Below, piece by piece: positions 57,041 to 64,000 of a stretch of 64,000 bases of DNA; position 1 is the first letter of the stretch; every line of letters begins with the position of its first letter. Origin of the DNA: Pyrenochaeta sp. MPI-SDFR-AT-0127 (Eukaryota > Ascomycota > Dothideomycetes > Pleosporales > Cucurbitariaceae); assembly GCA_020747015.1 (NCBI GenBank), contig JAGTJM010000019.1, forward strand, positions 310,001-374,000, given 5' to 3'. Both the position numbers and the translations under genes were made by a program. The notes under the pieces are model-generated. The model searched no databases. It was not told the DNA's origin and saw only the letters and a list, made by a program, of their open reading frames with translations.

Positions 57041-58277
57041 TCATTTCTTCTCGCTTGTCTCTTTCGTGCTCAGCTCAGCCTTACCGATTGCTTGGTCCAA
57101 GCCACTCCATCTCCGGACAAAATGTTGCACGCCTAGTGGAAGAACGCCAAGTACCTGGATATACCTTGAATACAGAGGAAGCGCAATCTCGCCGCTTTCA
57201 CCCCTCTCAATTAATCGTATAATATCTTTTCCAACTTCGGCGGGTGTGATAATTGGGCCGAGGAAGTTGCTCGGTGTCTTGACGCCTGCGAACATCTTGG
57301 TACCCATCTGGCCTGGTGTGACCAGTATCGTTTTGATCTCCTTTGCCTCGGGAATTTGTGAAAGCTCGGCGCGTAACGAGTGATGGAGGGCGAGTAGTGC
57401 TGCTTTCGATGCTGTGTATGCGGAGAGGTTTGCGGCGCCGAGGTGGCCCAACACAGAGGACACTGTTACAATGGTACCACGACGCTCTTGGATCATGTAG
57501 GGAAGGAAGGTGCGAAGTGTTGTGAAATGGGAGAGCGTATTTACGCGGAAGGTTCTGTACACAATGTCAGGAGGCTGGAGAAAACTTGGGCAGTGCAACA
57601 TACTGCTCGACATCTTCAGCAGTGGCGTTGAGAATCGACTTGGTATGGACGATGCCAGCATTGTTTATCAGGATCGTAGGAGCTCCGAGCTGCGCTTGTT
57701 AGCATGATTCCCGTGTTTTAGATGGAAGAAAACCCACGTCTTCAACAATCTTGGCCGCAGCAGCTTCCACTTGTTTCGCATCACCCACATCGCACTGGTA
57801 GTAGACGACGCCCTTTTCCTCTGCTTCGTCCTCGTCCACCTGCTTCTTGTCCAATACCGCAATATTGGCGTTTCTCATGCCATATGTCTCAGCCAGTAGT
57901 CCACCTAGTCCCTCAACTCCACCTGTTATGACAATAACCTCTTCACTCAGGTCCACTTCCCTTGGTGACCCAAACGCCATTCTGTCGTTGATCAGACCCA
58001 AAAGGCCAATGACCGTCATGAGCAAAGCCCAGGCCGTGGCGATGCGCATCTCAAGGGCTTCATAGGGTGTATATTGCGCGCGCAAACACAGCACGAGGAC
58101 CCATGACACGAATGGGTGGAACAGCGTGTACCCTAGAACGTACCATATCAGATCGATGGTAAGGTAGTGGTGCCATGGCTCGTCAGGGCGATCAAAGCTC
58201 CTAGGAAGCTTGACAGGCACTTCTCTTATGGCGGAAGACATATCGGGCGCTTCGATACAAGTGGGATGTTGAAGCAT
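57041..58277 (-). CDS. Short-chain dehydrogenase/reductase with N-terminal membrane anchor
   Basis: Three exons, 58277-57738, 57689-57604 and 57554-57041, give 379 residues. ATG 58277 (MLQHPTCIEAPDMSS) is the first in frame; ATG 58241 (MSSAIREVPV) would give 367. Two hydrophobic segments near residues 45-65 and 80-100 (LIWYVLGYTLFHPFVSWVLV; IATAWALLMTVIGLLGLI) anchor it in a membrane. The Rossmann motif reads VITGGVEGLGGLLAE, NNAG is present, Ser in TVSSVLGHLG, and the catalytic Tyr255 and Lys259 in SAYTASKAAL. The layout resembles retinol dehydrogenase or 17-beta-hydroxysteroid dehydrogenase type enzymes of the ER or lipid droplets. The substrate is unknown. A KK-ending tail (TSEKK) could be an ER retrieval signal. 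Confidence 0.91.
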
Positions 58278-59456
58278 GGAGGGAGGTGGGGCGCAAGTGG
58301 GCGCGTATTTGAGGCTTGGGTTGGATTGTGACTTCTGATGAGAGTTTGTAGCGACGAAGCTATCCAGGAGCAATAGCGAAGGTAAATAAGGAGTGAGGAA
58401 AAACAGGAGACAAATTTGAGGCCATGGCAGTCTTATTGTGCTGTCACTCTTGCTGAAGCCTGCAACATTGGTGTTTCATGACCGCCTCAGGTGTCAAGGC
58501 CGCTAGCCACATCGTCCCTGAGCAGGGGACGCTTAGGTAAGCGAGTATCTTCAGACCTTAACTTACGCTCATCATCTTCCATGTGCACAACTATTACTAA
58601 AAGCTCATTGTACACAATGGCTAGAAAGTCAGTCAATACCGACAAAGCTCTTGTACATGAATTGCTCCAGCTGTGTCATCACCGACCTATCTGCCATCTT
58701 GAGCAGCCATGAGCTTCTATCAGACTACCAACATAATGGTCCATGATGCTCATGTTCTGATATTGCAGTACATCAGATTCAAGTTCCTGGTAGAGAAAAT
58801 CTTCAATTGCGAGAGTCAATCTTAGTATTCTCATTGTGGTACTGTCAGTCCGCATCTCGTCCTCTTGGCAATATTTGCAGCCAAGTGAGCTCTCTTGCCA
58901 CACGGCCGCGCAGTTGCGACTTCCGATCTGCATGTGTGCGACGTTCGCAGATAGTTTCGATCTATCTTCTGCTCGCGTCTTCCATTCTAAGCAAATCACG
59001 TAGAAGGAGCATCACCCCAGCTCGACCTTTAGCGTGGTAGGAGTGAAGCAACTTTGAACAGCGACGAAGCCACGGTCGAACATAGGTACACATTTTGGAA
59101 GGGCCCTTCAGTCATGAATCATGCGGCTCCCAAGTTTGAACAGGCGGTCAGCAATTCAACAATGAATAAGGTGAGAGCACCTTCTTCAAACCATCACTCA
59201 ACGGTTCCAGACTGGGAACAGACAACCTTCTGGTAGGTAAGTTGCGTATCGAGATTGCCGTCTCCAGTCGACGGAGCAACGTTGACTTCAAGCGCCCATA
59301 AAAACGTTTCTCCCGTCCTGTTCTTCCATTTCTTCTTCACTCCACTCACCACCCAACATCAATTGAGTTGGTCTTCAATTCTTCTTCTTTCATCACTACC
59401 CCATTCATCCTTTTTCTTTCTCTCGTATCAAGCCCGCCTCTTATGCTGCCGGCATA
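58278..59456. other. Divergent intergenic region
   Basis: Spacer of 1.2 kb between the SDR and Bys1-protein starts. A pyrimidine-rich leader (CTTCTTCTTTC-type runs) occupies about 59375-59420, just before the plus-strand gene. No gene is supported. Confidence 0.6.
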
Positions 59457-62400
59457 ATGACAGGCCGCACCCTCACCTTGAGCGCCCTTGTGGCTCTCAC
59501 TCAAGCCAAGGCTATCGTCACCAATCACTGTCCACATGACGTCTACATCTGGTCGATTCCCCAAGTTAGCTCGTCCCATACCGACAATGTTCCCATTAAA
59601 CCTGGTGGACGCTATGAAGAACCGTGGCGTCGTGGAACCGCCACCAACCCTGGAATCGCCATCAAGGTCTCTCCTCAGGCGGACGGTATTCACATTGGCA
59701 AAGACGAGATCAATTTTGCTTACTCGATCGAACACTCCGACAACTCCAAGATCTGGGTCGATCTCTCACCAGTTCGCGGTAAGGCTTTTGACAACAACCT
59801 TGCCTTCCACACTTGCCATGGACCATACCAGACGCCAGACGTTCCGACCCGGCAATGCGATGCCACAGATGACATTGAGTTGATCCTTTGCGACACTGCA
59901 CGCACGACTCCCGCAAAGGATGTGATCCCTTTCGACAAAATTCAGGAGTGCTATGACTATCACCATGTCTATCACGAGCCCACTTACGATTATCCCGACC
60001 ATGTGTCCGACGATGATCATCCAGAATACAAGCCTCATACCTGGGAGAAACCATACCATTCCTTGCCGAAGCCGACGACGAACAAGCCAAATTACTCTCC
60101 ACCCAAGCACACTTCGGAGAAGTACTACCCACCACCGCCCAAATACACCTCTGAGGAGCACTACCCCCCTCCGAAGCATACCTTGGAGCACCACTATCCC
60201 CCACCTAAGCACACGGACTATTCACCACCCAAGCACACTCCCGAGAAGCACTATTCTCCACCGAAGCATACATCCGACAAGTACAACGCGCCACCAGAAC
60301 CGACAACTCACAAGCCTCATCATCCTCCTCCAAAGCACACGCCGGATGACTATAAGCCTCCACACAAACACACGAGTGAGCAATATCCTCCCCCAAAGCA
60401 TACCTCCAAGAAGTACAACGCGCCACCCAAACCGACCATCGATAAGCCTCGGTACCCTCCTCCCAAGCATACGTCGGAGAAGTATAAGAATCCGCCCAAG
60501 CATACGCCGGCTGAACATTACCCTGCACCTAAACATACGAGCGGACAATATCTTCCCCCAAAGCACACGGTGCATTACTCGCCCCCACAACACACAGACG
60601 AACATTACGCGCCTCCCAAGCACACAAAAGAGCACTATGCACCTCCTAAGCATACAGAGGAGCCTTACTCGCCTCCCAAGCATACAGCTGAACACTATCC
60701 TCCTCCTAAGCACACAGAAGAGCACTATGCGCCTCCTAAGCACACAAAAGAGTCGTACGCGCCTCCTAAGCATACCGGTGGATACTACCCCCCTGCCAAG
60801 CCCACAAGCAGACCTTATTTTGCTCCAACTCATACGAAAGAACATTATGAGCCTCCCAGGCACACAGTTGGGCAATATTCTCCCCCGAAGCACACGGCTG
60901 AAAGTTACCCGCCTCCAAAGCATACAAACCAGCGTTATCCTCCTCCCAAGCAAACACCGAACAAGCACTACTCTCCTCCTCGGCCTACTTGGGACGAAGA
61001 TGAGCATTATCCTCCTCCAAGTCCAACTTGGGATGACTATGCTCCACCTCAGCCAACTTCGGAAGAGTATTACCCTCCACCAAAATCGACCTTCAAGGAC
61101 CCTTACTATCCGCCTCCAAAGCATTCTTCAGGTGCACCACACTACAACCCGCCTCAGCATACTGCGGGCCAGCCTTACTATTCTCCTCCAAAGCACACCA
61201 AGAATGGGCCTCACTATCCTCCACCAAAGCACACACGGCATGACTCGCATTATGCCACCACCAAGCCTACCAGATTCGTGCCTCGCCCACCACATTATTC
61301 ACAGCCACACCACACAGATAGGAAGTCGTACTCACCACCTCATTATTCGCCCCAAAATCAGCCTTACCGCACACCAGCTCCTTGGCCCAAGCCCTCGAGG
61401 GAGCCTTACCCTCCGCCCCATAAATCGGATGTTGCGAAATCATACCCAGCACCTGCTAAGCCAACCTATCACGTGAGGAACATCGAGGCTGAATCCAGCA
61501 CCAAACTTTCCTGCTCAACGTCTGAGTGTGACAAGACGCCTGTGACAAACCGATGCTTGGCTAGGGTCGTCTACCCGTGGAGACGTAGTGCACTCTCCAG
61601 GGACAGGAACAACACCAGCATACAAACCAAGCCACGGACTACGGTACCGCTCAGTGCCGTTCTACAACTTGAAGCTGCGAAGCATGAACCTGCCACTCAG
61701 TCCGTTAAGAAGGCCACGCCCGCATCTCCTCTCTGCGATATCGTCCGCAAATATCATCCTGGTATCTCCGATTGCGACGAGGAAGCGTCCAAGGTCTATG
61801 CGAAGGAGATCTATCCTCGCCTCTGCGAGCCCGAATACGAAGAAATTTTGCACAAAATAGACTGCAATCAGGTTAAGGGTGAACTGATCAAGGCCTATCC
61901 TGATGCCAATAAGCCCTCTATTGCACATGCTGGCACTAACTCCACGATACTCGAATCACTTTCCAAGAAGCGCTGCATCCTGCCCTGGTGCGAGCCAGCC
62001 CAGCCCGGAGTCAACTGCAAGGAAGCTGAAGCAAGTCTCGATGAGAGGGATAAGAAGAGGTCTATCGACTGGACCACCAGCGACGATGTCTGTCATACGT
62101 TTCTGATGGCCCGCAATGTGGCAGTGCCGTTAGGCTCGCAAAAGCGCGGGAAGCCCAAGGCCTGCATCACCCCCGCTTGTACAGTAAATCATCTGAGCAA
62201 GAAGGCGTGTGGAAAGCTGGAAGATCTCTTTGAACAATTGTCCAAGGACCAAGGATATCCCGAAGGCTTCACCACAGATGATGATGTTTGCGGGACGTCT
62301 CTAGCCGCTCGCAATGCCACGCTTCCTTCTGTCATCAAGTCGATCCTCTCGCAGACTTCGGCTACCATGTCCAAGCGTGCAGGACAGAAGCTCTGCGTTC

Positions 62401-62576
62401 TGCCTTACTGCAAAGGGTTGACTGAGGAGGCTTGCGAGGATGTAGAGCAGTTGATGGAACAATTGGCGAAAGACGTTGGTGGAGACATTGACTATACCAC
62501 CGATGACGATGTCTGCAACACAGCGAAGACTCTCAACGCTGCAAAGTCCGCGAACCCCGCCAAAAGCAACCACTGA
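59457..62576 (+). CDS. Secreted Bys1-domain protein with extensin-like repeats and C-terminal Cys modules
   Basis: A single exon of 1039 residues. A signal peptide (MTGRTLTLSALVALTQAKA) is followed at about residues 20-165 by a Bys1-type domain, a thaumatin-like beta fold: IVTNHCPHDVYIWSIPQVSS, GGRYEEPWR, NPGIAIKVS, AYSIEH, IWVDLSPVRG, ILCDTA. Residues about 205-670 are a Pro/His/Tyr/Lys-rich array with about twenty KHT units of the type HYPPPKHT, like plant extensins. The C-terminal 200 residues hold three related four-cysteine modules starting at Cys840, Cys903 and Cys980, each with CxxxxC near its start and (S/D)DDVC near its end. KR or KKR precedes or separates them, possible Kex2 sites. 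The outside-the-cell or wall location is inferred. The function is unknown, and I know of no described protein with this domain set. Confidence 0.85.
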   Translation: MTGRTLTLSALVALTQAKAIVTNHCPHDVYIWSIPQVSSSHTDNVPIKPGGRYEEPWRRGTATNPGIAIKVSPQADGIHIGKDEINFAYSIEHSDNSKIWVDLSPVRGKAFDNNLAFHTCHGPYQTPDVPTRQCDATDDIELILCDTARTTPAKDVIPFDKIQECYDYHHVYHEPTYDYPDHVSDDDHPEYKPHTWEKPYHSLPKPTTNKPNYSPPKHTSEKYYPPPPKYTSEEHYPPPKHTLEHHYPPPKHTDYSPPKHTPEKHYSPPKHTSDKYNAPPEPTTHKPHHPPPKHTPDDYKPPHKHTSEQYPPPKHTSKKYNAPPKPTIDKPRYPPPKHTSEKYKNPPKHTPAEHYPAPKHTSGQYLPPKHTVHYSPPQHTDEHYAPPKHTKEHYAPPKHTEEPYSPPKHTAEHYPPPKHTEEHYAPPKHTKESYAPPKHTGGYYPPAKPTSRPYFAPTHTKEHYEPPRHTVGQYSPPKHTAESYPPPKHTNQRYPPPKQTPNKHYSPPRPTWDEDEHYPPPSPTWDDYAPPQPTSEEYYPPPKSTFKDPYYPPPKHSSGAPHYNPPQHTAGQPYYSPPKHTKNGPHYPPPKHTRHDSHYATTKPTRFVPRPPHYSQPHHTDRKSYSPPHYSPQNQPYRTPAPWPKPSREPYPPPHKSDVAKSYPAPAKPTYHVRNIEAESSTKLSCSTSECDKTPVTNRCLARVVYPWRRSALSRDRNNTSIQTKPRTTVPLSAVLQLEAAKHEPATQSVKKATPASPLCDIVRKYHPGISDCDEEASKVYAKEIYPRLCEPEYEEILHKIDCNQVKGELIKAYPDANKPSIAHAGTNSTILESLSKKRCILPWCEPAQPGVNCKEAEASLDERDKKRSIDWTTSDDVCHTFLMARNVAVPLGSQKRGKPKACITPACTVNHLSKKACGKLEDLFEQLSKDQGYPEGFTTDDDVCGTSLAARNATLPSVIKSILSQTSATMSKRAGQKLCVLPYCKGLTEEACEDVEQLMEQLAKDVGGDIDYTTDDDVCNTAKTLNAAKSANPAKSNH
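60078..61470 (+). repeat. Coding repeat array (PPKHT units)
   Basis: About 1.4 kb of degenerate tandem units of roughly 24-39 bases encode Y-x-PPPKHT-type peptides inside the Bys1-domain protein. Units are more uniform in the middle (about 60590-60780: HYAPPKHT) and more varied at both ends, as expected for expansion from the centre. Confidence 0.85.
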
Positions 62577-63297
62577 ATGTGGGATTCTGCCTACTGCGAC
62601 GCCTCCTTCCGGACTGTAACTTGTTATGGTCCGCAGCATACTCCATACCCGTTCCAACATGCCCAAAGAAGCTGTCCGACTGCGTGACGGATGTGGAGAC
62701 CCGGCCCTGACTACACCACATCGGCAAGGATTCCCTAAGCGTTTGCGCTACACAATTTCGCTAGGAATTGTCCTTTAACAACAGGGAATTTGAAGTGCTG
62801 CAGATTAAACGATGATGTCTGCGGCAAGCTATTGTTTTATGAGGCTCATGTGTTCCTAACGGGTCACGGTGGGGGTGGTGTTGAAGTGAGCTTTTGAGGT
62901 TTGGCTCTTGGGTCTTGTTGTTTATTGTATTTGTTGATCATTGCTGCTGGATGGTGACTGGAGACCATTCGTATCGTTTGTTTTCTTATGTTTTGTTTGC
63001 TACTGTTACTAATTGACTTCCTTTTGTCCTATTTCATGTTCGTGTCAAAGCTTGCACATGACTTCCCCTCGTAAGGCTTGAACCTCATCAACCACGCTCT
63101 GCATTTAGTTTTCTACTTTAGTGTAACCGATTGGATGAAGAGAGCATAATTGGATATAAAAAATTCCTCTAGAGAAACGAGCTAGCAGCGTCACGTTGCA
63201 TAAGAACACAATTTCACAACGATCAAAGCGAAACTTCGCTTCATAAACTAATAAATGCAGGCTGAACGCACCGCCTCAGGATAACCTGAGCGTCTTT
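62577..63297. other. Convergent intergenic region
   Basis: 3' spacer of 721 bases. It includes T/G-rich stretches (about 62920-63030) after the Bys1-protein stop, and no gene. Confidence 0.65.
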
Positions 63298-64000
63298 CTA
63301 TACTTGGGATTCCTGATATATCCACTCGTCGTCGCTGCGATGCCCGTTCTCCCTCCAAGGCCGCGCGTACAAGCACTTCTTCACCGCCCCATGTTCAAGC
63401 ACGGGAACAATCTCCTGTTCTGTAACTTTCATCGCCCACATGATTATCCTGACGCCCAGATTCTCAGTCTTTCCGCGAATAAAAACTGGCGCAGCATTTT
63501 CCGCCGGTTGGTTGACAAACGTGAGACCCAGGTCATCGAGGATGTCGATAGGCGTAGCGTCCGCATCGGGCGATGTGAGATGCAGAAAGTCGCCGACATT
63601 CTCGTCCACAAACGTGTATGTTTCAGCGTCCTCGATACCATCTTCGAGTGAGGGAAGTGCGTGGCGCGTGAACAGGTCGCGGAGCCACGCGGAAACAAGG
63701 CTGTCGTCTTTCTCGGGTGTGGTCAATATTGTGGAGATGAAAACGATGAGGAATAATGTCCAAATGATTCCTTCATCTCCTGGACCTTGAAGTTTGTGCT
63801 TGTTGAGGCCTTTTCTGAGTAGCTCTGCTCGGCTGGGGAACTCGTGCTCAAAAGTTGCAAGAGCGTCAGATACAGAAAGCAATACTGGTGTCTGGGACGG
63901 CACTTTGCCGCTCGGTACACGCAGTCTATCGACCACGGCTTTGAGCTCGCTCCGGATAGCATGGATGATCTTTGCTTGCCCATCGCGGTAGATTTTCGCA
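63298..64000 (-). CDS. Unrecognised protein, C-terminal part
   Basis: A minus-strand frame open from the window end to a stop at 63298; at least 233 residues, 5' end missing. No family recognised. Visible features: an amphipathic start (KIYRDGQAKIIHAIRSELKA), a hydrophobic segment (IIWTLFLIVFISTIL) that could be a buried helix or membrane segment, acidic stretches (SLEDGIEDAETYTFVDENVG; SPDADATPIDILDDLG), and a C-terminus with ARPWRENGHRSDDEWIYQES. The steady frame and codon use support a real gene. Confidence 0.7.
   Translation of the reverse strand, partial: AKIYRDGQAKIIHAIRSELKAVVDRLRVPSGKVPSQTPVLLSVSDALATFEHEFPSRAELLRKGLNKHKLQGPGDEGIIWTLFLIVFISTILTTPEKDDSLVSAWLRDLFTRHALPSLEDGIEDAETYTFVDENVGDFLHLTSPDADATPIDILDDLGLTFVNQPAENAAPVFIRGKTENLGVRIIMWAMKVTEQEIVPVLEHGAVKKCLYARPWRENGHRSDDEWIYQESQV

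Noticed and set aside
60222..61124. 300-residue minus-strand frame with Arg/Val-rich repeats
   Set aside because: It is the antisense shadow of the PPKHT coding repeat; its regularity comes from the repeat, not from selection.
59953..61476. 507-residue plus-strand frame rich in Thr, Ile and Ser
   Set aside because: Out-of-frame reading of the same repeat array. The frame starting at 59457 has the signal peptide and Bys1 domain.

Overview
This window comes from a filamentous ascomycete, most likely a Dothideomycete near Pleosporales (the class and order are inference). Genes carry short introns of about 50-60 nt with GT(A/G)NGT donors and TACTAAT/CTAAC branch sites. Several families are typical of filamentous fungi: velvet, Uds1, Dfg5/GH76 and an Hsp70-like ATPase. 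AT-rich, TA-dense intergenic blocks resemble RIP-decayed repeats.

Layout. 1-5.2 kb: the 3' part of an oligopeptide transporter and a four-exon aquaglyceroporin. 5.2-9.9 kb: AT-rich, repeat-like DNA around an isolated ketopantoate-reductase-family gene. 9.9-24.8 kb is gene-dense: Ccdc124/Lso2-type ribosome-associated protein, Dfg5-like GH76 wall protein, glycerol-3-phosphate acyltransferase, CDC45 (minus strand), and a divergent pair made of an unknown coiled-coil protein and an Hsp70-like ATPase. 24.8-34 kb: a VosA-type velvet regulator with about 6 kb of gene-free, non-AT-rich DNA upstream. 34-49.3 kb: a five-exon cytochrome P450, a nine-exon secreted GH43 glycosidase, a Uds1 coiled-coil protein, an arylamine N-acetyltransferase and a Sas3-type MYST acetyltransferase. 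49.3-55.6 kb is gene-poor and holds fragments that look like decayed secreted-protein and NLR-type genes, a GGA microsatellite and small hairpins. 55.6-64 kb: ribosomal protein eL6, a membrane-anchored SDR, a very unusual 1039-residue secreted Bys1/proline-rich/Cys-module protein, and the 3' part of an unrecognised gene.

There is no operon-like or single-pathway logic. Most genes are housekeeping (eL6, Cdc45, GPAT, Ccdc124, Sas3), mixed with wall and secretion functions (GH76, GH43, Bys1-type protein) and developmental regulation (VosA). The best candidates for something undescribed are the Bys1 fusion with KR-bounded four-cysteine modules (59457-62576), the divergent coiled-coil/Hsp70-like pair (20637-24779), the 14-residue repeat array in the Uds1 protein, and the decayed Cys-rich gene near 52.2-52.8 kb. 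Exon boundaries were worked out by hand from reading frame, splice consensus and family conservation.
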